DNA of 64,000 nt, from assembly GCA_965209045.1 (NCBI GenBank), contig CBDBPW010000002.1, positions 1,240,001 to 1,304,000 on the forward strand, read 5' to 3'. The notes below the pieces were generated by a model. It ran no database searches. It was not told where the DNA came from and saw only the letters and a list, made by a program, of their open reading frames with translations. Positions 34,901-45,200 of the stretch are shown in pieces. Positions within the stretch are counted from its first letter, which is position 1; the number at the start of each line of letters is the position of its first letter. The position numbers and the translations under genes are program-made. The stretch comes from JAJEFO01 sp965209045. GTDB taxonomy: Bacteria; Pseudomonadota; Alphaproteobacteria; Rhodobacterales; Rhodobacteraceae.

Positions 34901-37900
34901 GCCGTTTCGATCGCCATCCGAAGGCTTCGGCCCCGTCCCGAGTTGAGCCAGCTTCCGTGTCGCCCGATCATGAAGTTTCCGCCCATGGTCCAGCCCGGAT
35001 CGGAGCCAGCGTCTGTCCTGCCCGCTTCCGCGGTGTCGAACTCGTATCGCCCCGGGCCCGTCATCACCACCACGTACCGCGTGTTGGGCGAGAGCCGGAA
35101 AGGGGTTTCCGGGGTCTCGTGGCGCTGCGGCTCCCCTGTGACAAACGGTCCGGTCGGAGCCGTGAAGACCGCCGAGCACGCCCCGGTCGGCGTCCCCGCC
35201 AGGTGCCTGATGAGTCCGCCTGCGTACCGGTTCTCCGCGTGCGTCCCGCAAAGCTTGAGCGCGACCTCCACCTCCTCCCGAACCTGCACGTGGATGGCGT
35301 TCACCTGGTAGCCGTTCGCTGCGGGTCCGGTGTTGAAGGCCTGGGCCAGGACCCCGGGGGGCAGCACAGGCTCTGGACCGCTCAGGTCGTAGCCGAAGGA
35401 GTAGGGCCCGCTGTAGGCGGTCTGGCCGAAGTTGCTGAGCGTCATCTCGTTTGTCGGCGTGCTTCGCGCCCTGACCGTGCCTCCCTCCGGATACGCCGCC
35501 GTCGCGACCGTCTCCATCGCTCCGCGCCTGTCGGTGTACGACACGAGCGCCCGCACCTGTTGACCCATGTCCTCCTCGGTCAGCACGTAGCGGTCCTCCG
35601 TCGCACCGTCGATTTCGACGTACCCGTCGTGGGTGCTCCGCTCCCACTGGTACGAGAAGCTCTCGTCGCCCCCCGGCACCCCGTCCGCGTCGCGCAGGTT
35701 GAGCGGGTACGCCACCAGCCGCTGCCCGACTTCCGCGACTCCGCCGATCCAGGGCTCCCCGTGCCCGGGGCGGTTTGGAAGCGGCACGCTCAGGTGCAGG
35801 ATCCGGGTCGCGTGTCCGGACCAGTCCATGGCCGCATCTCCCCACTTGAATCCGTTTTGACCTGTAGTGCTCCACCGTCTTTCTGTGTCGGTCCTGAGCG
35901 GCATTGCCCTGTCGCACACGTGCAGCACCGCTTTTGCGTCGATCAGGTCGTGGATGAACCCTTCTGTTGTTGGATCCGTTACGTTTCCTAGAAAGAAGGA
36001 CAGCTCTCCCGTGGGTGGGAAGTTCTCCGTGTTTACGGCCGCACCTGTCACCTTGTAGTTTTGCCCGTTCCAGAATGCGGTCGGATTCTCTATCGATCCC
36101 AAATTTCTGGTCTTCCGGTATCCATGGACGAGGATGTCTCCGCCATCTTCGTACCCCTCCACTGCGACCTCTCCCGTCCAGATGTGGCGAAGGTACTGCG
36201 CCTGGAAGTCAGGCGCCGGGCACAGCGCGCCCTCGTGCACCGCGCGTGCAAGGTGCACCGAGTATGTCCGGAACGTGTGTCCGTCGAGGGCAATCACCCG
36301 AAGGTGAAAGAACGAATCCCCGTACCCGGTGTTGAACTGGTATCCCTCCTCGTCCGGGTCCGCGTCCGGAATCGGGGTCAGCGAGGCGCCCTGGCGAAGG
36401 GCGACCCATGTCGCACCCTCGTGGCTCAGTTCGGGCTCCACGGTGATCCGCCGCGTGTTCCAGGGCAGCTCTATCCTGCCGGGCAACCTGCCCGCTCCCA
36501 GGGCCGGACTCTCGTACAGGACCTGCGATGTGTCCGCGTCCCTGAGCACGAGCTTCTCCAGGAAGTCGTTCGGGCTCGTCTCCGCCGGGCGCGTGACGGT
36601 GACTGTGTAGATTCTCGTCTCCACCCCGCTCCGTGCGGTCACCCTCACCCGGACGGTGCTCTCGCCCACCTCGAGCGGCACCTGGTACCCGTTCCCCGCG
36701 TCCGAGTCCATGTCCTCCAGGACATTGTCCTCCCCGTCCAGGATCTCCACGGATGCCGCCTCGTCCATGGTCGCCGCCATGATCGTCAGTCTGTCGTTGC
36801 CGATCATGCCTGCGTCGAACGTCTCTCCCTCGGACGAGAACGCCGGTGTGAGCGGCACTCCCTGCGTGACTTCCCGGACTCCGCCCGATACCTCAAGCCT
36901 TCGCAGTCTTGTCTCACTCCATCGCGATGGGTATCCGTGTACCGAGATCTGAATCGATCTTCCGCTTGTGCTTTCCACCAAGTGTCCAAGCTGTAGAATC
37001 AACCTGTTGTCGTCTATCGACCAGCCCGGTCCAATTTGCGCATCCTCATCATCGGAATGGGTCACCTTGATGGCCAGCCGCTCGCTTCCTGTTGTCGATG
37101 CCCAAATCGCGTACTTCCTATTCGCGCTCAGGACCGTCGTGCTCTCGGGCGTTCCTGTAACCGTTTCCTCCCCTCCCGTGCGTCTGGTCTTGACCAGTTC
37201 AATGCATGGTTGTGCCACTTGCCCTTCTTCGCTCACATCGCATAGTTCGAATCCGAAGCCAGCAGTTGAGGATCCCACTGCCAGCCCTACGCTACTCAGC
37301 ACGTATCCGCCAGGCTCGCTTCCTGTCGTGAATACCTGTGCTTGTGAAGGGCTTACTCCCGCCTCCGCGAATTGCAGAACGTCGTCGGTGCCCTGCCCCA
37401 GGTTGCTGACGAGAATCACTCCTTCGCCGCTTCCGCGTGGCACTCCTGTCATGCTTTGCTGCCCCTGCGTCACCGGCTGCGCGGAGAGCGCGCCGGCCTC
37501 GTTGCCCAGGCGGTCCCGCACCGGGTTCGTCGCGGGCACCGTGTAGCTCACCGTCACCGCCACGTCCCCGGCCGGCGCGGCGCCGAGGGTGAGCGCCACC
37601 TGCGAGCCGGTCAGCGCGACCGCGGAGGGCGCGGCGGCGGTGCCGTCGACCGACACCGAGTAGTCGCCCGCCGCGGGCACCGAACCCGCATCGAGCGGCT
37701 CGTCGTAGAGCAGGGTGACCGTCGTCCCTTCGACCGCCGCCGAGAGGAGCGCCGGCCCGGCGTTGTCCAGCTCCCAGCCGCGCTCGTCGGCGCCCGTCGG
37801 CGCGGTGCCGGCCAGCGCGTTGGGAGGCGTCGACGTGTCCGCGATGTCCTGCGCGGCCGCGAACCCGAGCGTCACCGTGCCGTTCAGGCCCGCCAGGTTC

Positions 37901-40900
37901 CCGCCCGAGGCGGTCACGTCAAAGACCGTGGAGGCGGTCGCCTCGGTGACGGCGAGCGTCGCCGTCGTGCCGGCCGCCGTGAAGTCCGTGTTGTCGACGT
38001 TCGCCACGTCCTCGGAGAAGGTCACCCGCCAGGTCAGGCTGTCCGCGTTGGTCGGCGAGGCGGCCGGGTCGTGGCGCACGATCGACAGGACCCTCGGCGC
38101 GGTGGCGTCGCGGGGCGGGCTCACCACGATGTCGAACGCGTCGCTGGCCGTTTCGCCGTCGCCGTCTTTCGCCGTCACCTTCACCGTGATCGTGCCCATG
38201 TCCCCGGCCCCGGGCGTGCCCCTGAATTCCCGCGTCGCGGCATTGAAGGTCAGCCAGTCCGGCAGCGGGGTGTCGTCGTCCTTCGTCGCCGAGTGTTCCA
38301 GCGTGTCGCCGTCGATGTCCTCGAAGGTGTCGTCCGGGACAGTGAAGGTGAACTGCGTGCCCGCCGTCGCCGTCTGGTCCGCGATCCCGCTCGCCACCGT
38401 GGGGGCGTCGTTCGCCGCCGTGACGTCGATGGTCATGGTGTAGGCGTCGTCGCTCTCGGCGGTGCCGTCGCTGACCTTGAACATGAAGGTGGCGTAGCCC
38501 GTGCCGTTCGCGTTCTCAGCCGGCGTGAACGTCAGCCTGCCCGCGTCGATGTCCGCCTTCGGGATGACCTGGTCCGCGGTCACGTCCGTACCGTTCAGCT
38601 CAAGGACGCCCACGGTCTCCAGTTCCGTGATCTTCACGCTATCCAGTTCATCGCCCGCGTCCATGTCTTCAAAACCGAAGTCCGCCTCCTTGAAGGCGTA
38701 CGTTTCGTCCTCGGCCAGCGTCACCGTCCCCGACACCGCCGTCGGGGGGGTGTTGACCGGAACGGCGGTGCTGCCGCCGCCGGACTCGGACCAGCCGCCG
38801 TCGCCCTCGTCGTTGCGCGCGCGCACCTGCACCTGGTAGGTCGCGCCCTCGTCGAGGCCCGCAATCGTCGCGTTCATCCCCGTCACGTCCTGGGGGCCGC
38901 CGGTGAAGTCGCCGTCCGCCGTGCAGTCCGCCGGCGAACCGGCGCAGTGGCGCAGGTCGTAGTCCAGGATCTCCGGCCGGCCGTCGTTCGCCGGCGCCGT
39001 CCAGCTCACGTCCAGGCTCGTGGTCGAGCCCGGCGTCGCCGTCACCACCGGCGGTTCCGGCGCGTCCGGGGGCTCGGCCACGTCGGTGAGGCTGATCGTC
39101 ACCGCCACCGTGTCCGTGCCGCCCTTGCCGTCGTCGGCCGTGATCGTCACCGAGTACATGGCCTTCGCCTCGAAGTCGTAGTCCACCCCCGCCTTCGTGG
39201 CGATCTGCCGGGTCGCGGGGTCGAAGTCGAACGAGGCCTCGTCCGCGCCCTCCATCGTGTAGGTCGGGGAGTCGCCGTCGCTATCCGTCGCCGCCGGGAC
39301 CGGGGCGCCCACGTTCGTGCCCGGCCCCGCGTTCTCGGCGACACTACGCGTCAGTTCATCGTCGTCGAACGCCGGCGCCGCGTTCGGCGCCTCGTTCACC
39401 ACGATGTCGAACTGGTCGCTGGCCGTTTCGCCGCCGCCGTCTTCCACCGTCACCTTCACCGTCAGCGTCCCGGCGGTCGCGGGCGTGCCCTGGAAGGTCC
39501 GCGTCGCGGCGGTGAAGGTCAGCCAGGACGGCAGCGGATCGTCGTTGGCCAGCGTCGCCGAGTATGCCAGCGTGTCCCCGTCGATGTCCCCGAAGGCATC
39601 GTCCGGGACCGTGAAGCTGAAGGACTCGTCCACCGTGGCCGACTGGTTCCCGATCGGGCTCTCGAGCGCCGGGGCGTCGTTCACCGGCGTGATGTCGATG
39701 GTCATGGTGTATTCGGCGACGCTCTCGTCCGTGCCGTCGCTCACCCGGAACCTGAACGTCGCGAAGGCGTCGCCGTTGGCGTTCCCCGGGGGGACATACG
39801 TGAAGTCACCGTCTGCGAGGGAGGATTCGGAGACGCTGAACGGAAGGTCGCTTGCCGTCAGCGTCCTGCAAATGTCATTCAAGCATCCGATCTTCAGCTC
39901 GCCCTTGCCCGCCGCGGGCAGCGCGGTGACGATCACGCTGTGCAGGCTGTCGCCGTCGTCGTCTGTGAAATTGAATTCTGTTGGCCGAGGCGCGTAGTCA
40001 ACGTCCTCGTACGTCGTCCCCTCGCTGTCCTGCGCGGTCGGGGCCGTGTTCGGCTCGGCATAGGTCGACTTGGCCTGCGTGGCCGCGGCGCTGCCGTTGC
40101 CGGCTTCGTCCTCCGCCGCGTTCGCGGCCACGTCCACCGTCACCTCGCCCTCGGCCGACGGCGTGATCGTCGCGGTGAACGCCGTGTCGCCGTCCCCGCC
40201 CGTGAGGTCCGAGGCCGTGCCGTTCCCCACCGCGATGTCGCCCAAAGCGAAGCCGGTCACCGGCTCGCTGAAGGTGAACGTCGCGGTGAAGGGCCCGTCG
40301 CTCGTGTCCGGAACCTCCGTGATCGTCACCGTCGGGGCGGTGACGTCGTAGTCCACCGTCCGCCGGGTGGCCGCAAGGTTGCCGTTGCTCGCCGCGTCCG
40401 CCGCCGCGTCCGCCGCCACGTCCAGCGTCACCTCGCCCTCGGCCGACGGCGTGATCGTCGCGGTGTAGGTCGTGCCCCCGTCCGTGTCCGTGAATTCCGA
40501 CGCCGCGCCGTTCCCCACCGCGATGTCGGCCAGCGCAAACCCCGTCACCGGCCCGGAGAACGTGAACGTCGCCGTGAACGGCGCGTTCGCCGCGTCCGGC
40601 GCCGTGATCGTCACCGTCGGCCGGGTCATGTCGTGGGTCACCGACACCTGCTCCGCCGCCACGTTGCCGTTGCCCGCCTCGTCCTCGGCCGCGTCCGCCG
40701 CCACGTCCACCGTCACCTCGCCCTCGGCCGACGGCGTGATCGTCGCGGTGAACGCCGTGTCGCCGTCCCCGCCCGTGAGGTCCGAGGCCGTGCCGTTGCC
40801 CACCGCGATGTCCGCCAACGTGAAGCCGGTCACCGGCTCGCTGAAGGTGAACGTCGCCGTGAACGGCGCGTTCGCCGCGTCCGGCGCCGCGATCGAAACC

Positions 40901-41460
40901 GTCGGCGCGGCGTTGTCCACCACCCAGCCGCGCTCGTCGGCCCCCGTCGGCGCGGTGTCTGCCAGCGCGTTGGGAGGCGTCGACGTGTCCGCGATGTCCT
41001 GCGCGGTCGCGAACCCGAGCGTCACCGTGCCGTCCAGGCCCGCCAGGTCGCCGCCGGAGGCGGTCACGTCAAAGACCGAGGAGGCGGTCGCCTCCGCCAC
41101 GGCGAGCGTCGCCGTCGTGCCGGCCGCCGTGAAGTCCGTGTTGTCGACGTTCGCCACGTCTTCCGAGAAGGTCACGCGCCAGGTCAGGCTGTCCGCGTTG
41201 GTCGGCGAGCCGGCCGGGTCGTGGCGCACGACGGACTCCACCGTCGGCGCGGTGAGGTCCGCGGAGGTGGAGGCCCGCAGGGCCGCCACGTTGCCGTTGC
41301 CGGCCGCGTCCTCGGCCACGTCCTCGGCCACGTCCAGCGTCACCTCGCCGTCCGCCCCCGGCGTGATCGTCGCGGTGAACGCCGTGTCGCCGTCCCCGCC
41401 CGTGAGGTCCGAGGCCGTGCCGTTCCCCACCGCGATGTCCGTCAACGTGAAGCCGGTCAC
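31939..41460 (-). CDS. Giant autotransporter adhesin, C-terminal part (frame 2 after frameshift)
   Basis: 3,173 codons continue the gene that starts at 52565; the two frames are separated by a 44-bp duplication at 41491-41583. No real start exists at 41460. The N-terminal third is tandem Ig-like modules (FTFSEPVTGFTLxDIAVGNG) alternating with VTFSEDVANVDxxDFT modules. He_PIG, cadherin (DYDFEAKAMYSVTITADDGK), FN3 (LDVSWTAPANDGRPEILDYD), SwmB-like and anchor-type domains follow. A Calx-beta domain lies at 33500-33845 (REGTDATLDFVVTLSRA). The last 500 residues form an autotransporter β-barrel ending DVAWEW, with GRVARSGFTGRDGD and LRLGLEATWTRALASGATL strands. The barrel would translocate or anchor the passenger at the outer membrane. 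Confidence 0.85.
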   Translation of the reverse strand: MTGFTLTDIAVGNGTASDLTGGDGDTAFTATITPGADGEVTLDVAEDVAEDAAGNGNVAALRASTSADLTAPTVESVVRHDPAGSPTNADSLTWRVTFSEDVANVDNTDFTAAGTTATLAVAEATASSVFDVTASGGDLAGLDGTVTLGFATAQDIADTSTPPNALADTAPTGADERGWVVDNAAPTVSIAAPDAANAPFTATFTFSEPVTGFTLADIAVGNGTASDLTGGDGDTAFTATITPSAEGEVTVDVAADAAEDEAGNGNVAAEQVSVTHDMTRPTVTITAPDAANAPFTATFTFSGPVTGFALADIAVGNGAASEFTDTDGGTTYTATITPSAEGEVTLDVAADAAADAASNGNLAATRRTVDYDVTAPTVTITEVPDTSDGPFTATFTFSEPVTGFALGDIAVGNGTASDLTGGDGDTAFTATITPSAEGEVTVDVAANAAEDEAGNGSAAATQAKSTYAEPNTAPTAQDSEGTTYEDVDYAPRPTEFNFTDDDGDSLHSVIVTALPAAGKGELKIGCLNDICRTLTASDLPFSVSESSLADGDFTYVPPGNANGDAFATFRFRVSDGTDESVAEYTMTIDITPVNDAPALESPIGNQSATVDESFSFTVPDDAFGDIDGDTLAYSATLANDDPLPSWLTFTAATRTFQGTPATAGTLTVKVTVEDGGGETASDQFDIVVNEAPNAAPAFDDDELTRSVAENAGPGTNVGAPVPAATDSDGDSPTYTMEGADEASFDFDPATRQIATKAGVDYDFEAKAMYSVTITADDGKGGTDTVAVTISLTDVAEPPDAPEPPVVTATPGSTTSLDVSWTAPANDGRPEILDYDLRHCAGSPADCTADGDFTGGPQDVTGMNATIAGLDEGATYQVQVRARNDEGDGGWSESGGGSTAVPVNTPPTAVSGTVTLAEDETYAFKEADFGFEDMDAGDELDSVKITELETVGVLELNGTDVTADQVIPKADIDAGRLTFTPAENANGTGYATFMFKVSDGTAESDDAYTMTIDVTAANDAPTVASGIADQTATAGTQFTFTVPDDTFEDIDGDTLEHSATKDDDTPLPDWLTFNAATREFRGTPGAGDMGTITVKVTAKDGDGETASDAFDIVVSPPRDATAPRVLSIVRHDPAASPTNADSLTWRVTFSEDVANVDNTDFTAAGTTATLAVTEATASTVFDVTASGGNLAGLNGTVTLGFAAAQDIADTSTPPNALAGTAPTGADERGWELDNAGPALLSAAVEGTTVTLLYDEPLDAGSVPAAGDYSVSVDGTAAAPSAVALTGSQVALTLGAAPAGDVAVTVSYTVPATNPVRDRLGNEAGALSAQPVTQGQQSMTGVPRGSGEGVILVSNLGQGTDDVLQFAEAGVSPSQAQVFTTGSEPGGYVLSSVGLAVGSSTAGFGFELCDVSEEGQVAQPCIELVKTRRTGGEETVTGTPESTTVLSANRKYAIWASTTGSERLAIKVTHSDDEDAQIGPGWSIDDNRLILQLGHLVESTSGRSIQISVHGYPSRWSETRLRRLEVSGGVREVTQGVPLTPAFSSEGETFDAGMIGNDRLTIMAATMDEAASVEILDGEDNVLEDMDSDAGNGYQVPLEVGESTVRVRVTARSGVETRIYTVTVTRPAETSPNDFLEKLVLRDADTSQVLYESPALGAGRLPGRIELPWNTRRITVEPELSHEGATWVALRQGASLTPIPDADPDEEGYQFNTGYGDSFFHLRVIALDGHTFRTYSVHLARAVHEGALCPAPDFQAQYLRHIWTGEVAVEGYEDGGDILVHGYRKTRNLGSIENPTAFWNGQNYKVTGAAVNTENFPPTGELSFFLGNVTDPTTEGFIHDLIDAKAVLHVCDRAMPLRTDTERRWSTTGQNGFKWGDAAMDWSGHATRILHLSVPLPNRPGHGEPWIGGVAEVGQRLVAYPLNLRDADGVPGGDESFSYQWERSTHDGYVEIDGATEDRYVLTEEDMGQQVRALVSYTDRRGAMETVATAAYPEGGTVRARSTPTNEMTLSNFGQTAYSGPYSFGYDLSGPEPVLPPGVLAQAFNTGPAANGYQVNAIHVQVREEVEVALKLCGTHAENRYAGGLIRHLAGTPTGACSAVFTAPTGPFVTGEPQRHETPETPFRLSPNTRYVVVMTGPGRYEFDTAEAGRTDAGSDPGWTMGGNFMIGRHGSWLNSGRGRSLRMAIETAPAVAPQHAGPEVTGPLELSDAGPHGAWVPADRVTFTMGFSEPVDVATEEGTPSVELTLGLAEKRRASYVSGSGTKSLIFAYTLARDDGTHTSMGVTPDSLALNGGAIRSGATGADADLTHDGVVKVALPSAPLEARRIWFENVPERHAGEDFTVDFRIHPAPPTEDLSFRDVRDNLFAVTGGELFRAKRIVTGTNGAWRLHLRPGGTGPVTLAAEPLECVTPQALCLDGVPLSEGASVTVNGPGNFVATIDGMPAQHDGEPFDFTLTLSHEPDGRLGWWQMQHDVFIVTGGAIARVERTVRGSDRGWRYTLRPEGYADVRIQRRDWEPCGFRGALCRTDGERLETPFDITVPGPASLSVADAEAREGTDATLDFVVTLSRARTEPSTVRYATADGTATAGEDYAGTSGTLAFEAGVTERTVSVPVLDDAHDEGTETLTLTLSDPAPAGHVRIADGTATGTIANTDPVPRAWTVRFGRTVAEQAVDAVRDRLGADRSPGFRGRLAGRPLPDGTGTAGEAADADADAAEDDPLAVPALAEDERRAFMALLALETGERRDAESGSGPESSAVSADDALLGTSFELVQETGDGLSLGLWGRVARSGFTGRDGDLSLDGEATAAMLGTDWPRRDALFGLMLFRSRGAGGYDAPEGGGRIEAKLSGLVPWAGRRKDGTPTFWGAAGTGRGEMTLTPGGGDPVTAGLGWSMAAAGAEGAPVTADALGGAQVGWRADALWTRTASEAAAGLAAGSGTTSRLRLGLEATWTRALASGATLSPRLEAGLRHDGGDAETGFGLETGGGVRFEDSARGLSVALDGRALMLHEDGDFEDWGLAVTVGWDPRPETRLGPSVIATRGWGGASSGGVSALLDPATVPGPGGADGGARLDLEAAWGTDLSGWRHGMVGSAYGHVAGSPDIEDLRLGWRVGPDAGHDAGLDRDFWLEPGLGGSAVIGAGLNRSRERAGVRSSTGVSLAASDGGLEAGIDVAWEW

Positions 41461-42209
41461 CGGCTCGCTGAAGGTGAACGTCGCCGTGAACGGCGCGTTC
41501 GCCGCGTCCGGCGCCGCGATCGAAACCGTCGGCGCGGCGCGTTCGCCGCGTCCGGCGCCGCGATCGAAACCGTCGGCGCGGCGTTGTCCACCACCCAGCC
41601 GCGCTCGTCGGCCCCCGTCGGCGCGGTGTCTGCCAGCGCGTTGGGAGGCGTCGACGTGTCCGCGATGTCCTGCGCGGTCGCGAACCCGAGCGTCACCGTG
41701 CCGTTCAGGCCCGCCAGGTCGCCGCCGGAGGCGGTCACGTCAAAGACCGAGGAGGCGGTCGCCTCGGCCACGGCGAGCGTCGCCGTCGTGCCGGCCGCCG
41801 TGAAGTCCGACAGGTCCACGTTCGCCACGTCTTCCGAGAAGGTCACGCGCCAGGTCAGGCTGTCCGCGTTGGTCGGCGAGCCGGCCGGGTCGTGGCGCAC
41901 GACGGACTCCACCGTCGGCGCGGTGAGGTCCGCGGAGGTGGAGGCCCGCAGGGCCGCCACGTTGCCGTTGCCGGCCGCGTCCTCGGCCACGTCCTCGGCC
42001 ACGTCCAGCGTCACCTCGCCGTCCGCCCCCGGCGTGATCGTCGCGGTGAACGCCGTGTCGCCGTCCCCGCCCGTGAGGTCCGAGGCCGTGCCGTTCCCCA
42101 CCGCGATGTCCGTCAACGTGAAGCCGGTCACCGGCTCGCTGAAGGTGAACGTCGCCGTGAACGGCGCGTTCGCCGCGGCCGGCGCCGTGATCTCCACCGT
42201 CGGCGCGGC
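40912..42209 (-). repeat. Near-identical tandem 627-bp (209-residue) module
   Basis: The block 40912-41534 recurs at 41583-42205 with only a few base changes, including the long shared run through GTCAACGTGAAGCCGGTCAC at 41441 and 42112. The offset is 671 bp, that is 627 bp plus the 44-bp extra copy. Each unit codes one VTFSEDVANVD module and one VTGFTLTDIAVGNG module. The high DNA identity compared with other modules indicates a recent duplication. Confidence 0.8.
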
Positions 42210-45200
42210 GTTGTCCACGTCGTAGGTGTCTTCGTTGGCGAACCCCGGGGGCGGCGCGGTTTCGGCCAGGGCGTTGGGGGTGTCGGCCGTGTCCGTGATG
42301 TCCTGCGCGGCCGCGAACCCGAGCGTCACCGTGCCGTTCAGGCCCGCCAGGTCGCCGCCGGAGGCGGTCACGTCAAAGACCGAGGAGGCGGTCGCCTCGG
42401 CCACGGCGAGCGTCGCCGTCGTGCCGGCCGCCGTGAAGTCCGTGTTGTCCACGTTCGCCACGTCTTCCGAGAACGTCACCCGCCACGTCAGGCTGTCCGC
42501 GTTGGTCGGCGAGTCGGCCGGGTCCTGTCGCACGATGGAAAGGACCGTGGGCGCGGCGGTGTCGAAGACGCTCATCGAGCCGTCCACCTTGTGTCCGCTC
42601 CGGGGCCCCCGGCCCGGATTGACCAGGTCGGCGTCGGCGGAATCGTCCATGGCGGCGATGCTCTCGCCGCTCTCCACCACCACGGCGCTGTTCCCGCTGA
42701 CGTCCTCTCCGTCCTGCACGAAGATGCCGTCGTCGTCCCTGTCCCCGGACTGCACCAGGTAGGCGAACGCCAGCTTGCTGGAGCCGCTGCCGCGGACGTA
42801 GTCGGCGTTCGTGTCCGTGTCGCCCAGGCTGAACTGCAGGTGCGGCGTTCCGGTCACCGTCACCGCCTCGCTCAGGGTGAGCGTGAACTCGATGGTCTCG
42901 CCCGCGCCGTAGGTGTCCGGGTCGATCTGCCCGGTGCGGACGATCATCGGCGTCGACGTCACTTCAAGGGACTCGACGTAGGGGCCGCTGCGGCTGCCGT
43001 CCACCTTGTGGCCCGACTGGGCGCCGCTGGTTGTGGTCGCGGTGGACACCGCGCCGTCGGCGCCGGCGCGGATCACGCCGCCGTTCAGTTGCAGTGCCCC
43101 GCCGTCGCTGGTGACGTCGGTGTCGTTCAGCAGGAAGATGCCGTCGTCGTCGGAGTCCCCCGGCTGCACGGTATAGGCGAACACCAATGTGCCGGTGCCG
43201 CTGCCTCGCGCGTATGCGGCATCCGTATGCACGCCTGCCCCCGAGCCCATGCCGAAAACGAGCGCCGGGACGCCGTTCGCGGTGTCCACGTCCACCGCGG
43301 CGCTGAAGGTCACCGTGAACTCGATCACGTCGCCCGCGCCGTAGACGTCCTTGACGTTGACGCCGGTCGCCTCCCGGTAGCGTGGCGCGGTTGAGGTCAC
43401 CGCCACGCCCGTGACGGTGGCGTCGGGATCGCGCGTCACGGTCACGGCGTATTCCTTCATGGTCACGCCGTCCTCGGCCGTGACCACGATCCTGACGACG
43501 TTCCCGCCCAGTTCGAGATCCACCTGATGCCCGTTCGCCGAATCCCCGTCCGCGTCGGCCAGCATGTTGCCGTCGCCGTCTTCAAGGGCGACGGTCGCGT
43601 CGCCGTCGGCAGTCTCCGGCGTCACGGTGACCTTGGCCGCCATGTCCGCGTCGGCCGTGTACTCCGTCGTCGCCGGATCGAAGGTGGGGGTCAGCGCGAT
43701 GTTCGTATCGTCGGCGGCATTCGTGAGGGTCAGCGCGCCGAGGTCGGCGTTGGTGCCGGGGGCCTCGTAGGTCGACGAGGCCGGTTCCGCCGCCACGTTG
43801 CCGTTGCCCGCCGCGTCCTCCGCCGCGTCCGCGGCCACGTCGACCGTCACCCCGCCGTCCGCCTCCGGCGTGATCGTCGCGGTGTAGGTCGTGCCCCCGT
43901 CCGTGTCCGTGAATTCCGACGCCGCGCCGTTGGCCACCGCGATGTCGCCCAAAACGAAGCCGGTCACCGGCTCGCTGAAGGTGAACGTCGCCGTGAACGG
44001 CGCGTCGCTCGTTGCCGGGACGGTGATCTCCACCGACGGCGCGGTGTTGTCCACGTCGTAGGTGTCTTCGTTGGCGAACCCCGGGGGCGGCGCGGTTTCG
44101 GCCAGGGCGTTGGGGGTGTCGGCCGTGTCCGTGATGTTCTGCGCGGCCGCGAACCCGAGCGTCACCGTGCCGTTCAGGTCCGCCAGGTCGCCGCCGGAGG
44201 CGGTCACGTCAAAGACCGTGGAGGTGGTCGCCTCGGCGACGGCGAGCGCCGCCGTCGTGCCGGTCAGCATGAAGTCCGCCGGGTCCACGTTCGCAGCGTC
44301 CTCGGAGAACGTCACACGCCAGGTCAGGCTGTCCGCGTTGGTCGGCGAGACGGCCGGGTCCTGGCGCACGATGGACAGGACCCTCAGCGCGGCGCTGTCG
44401 GCCGCCACGGGTGCCGTCGGCGCGCTGGTCCGCGTCTCGTCGTTGCCTGACCTGTCCTGAAAGCTCACCCTGACCTTGAGCATCTTGCCCATGTCGCCCG
44501 GCACCGGCACGTAGGTGTCCGAGGTGGCGCCGGGGATGTCGGTCTCGGTGCTTCCCTCGACCAGGATCCACTGGAATCCGTAGTCGTCCGGGAAGGTGGC
44601 CGTCAGCCCGTCGGGGTCGCCGATGGTGCCCTCGTGGGCGGTCAGCGGCCGCCTGACCTCCGGCGTGCCCCTGATTTCGGGGGCGCCCGGGCTGGCGGAC
44701 CGCGAACCGTCCACCTTGTGGCCGGGCTGCCTCCCTTCCTCGTCGTGGGCGAGGTCAACGTCGACATTGTTGGCCGCGACCCGTATGCGTTGGTGAGCGT
44801 CGAGCCGGAAGGTGTCCTGGCGCTCGCCCGAGTATTCGCCGATCCAGATGCCGTCTTCGGACACGTCCTGCGCCATCACTTCGTGCTGGAACACGAGCCT
44901 GTTCGGCGTGCTGCGCGACGGGACGTATCCGGCGGACTTGATCTCGAAACTGCCTGGGTTGTCGTTCAGCCAGAAGTTGAAGAACGGGTTGCCCTCCACC
45001 GCCACGTCCTCGCTGAAGGTGACCGTGATCAGGATGGGCTCCCCCCGGCCGTAGGTGTCCGGCACGCTTGCGCCCGGCGAGCGCAGCATCGGCGTCGAGG
45101 TCACGGAGACGTCCGTCACCGTCGCCGTCACGTACCGTGCGGTCGCGCTCCGGCCGTTCACCTTGTGCCCGTCGAGGTCCGGCTGCGCCTCGTGGACGAG

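Noticed and set aside
41491..41583. CRISPR-like short repeats
   Set aside because: Only two units and a partial third, directly adjoining without spacers, inside a coding module: a tandem duplication.
37372..42225. A 1,617-codon plus-strand open frame
   Set aside because: It is an antisense shadow of the autotransporter gene: Arg/His-rich low-complexity sequence without a start signal, caused by the Asp/Ala/Thr/Val codon pattern on the other strand.
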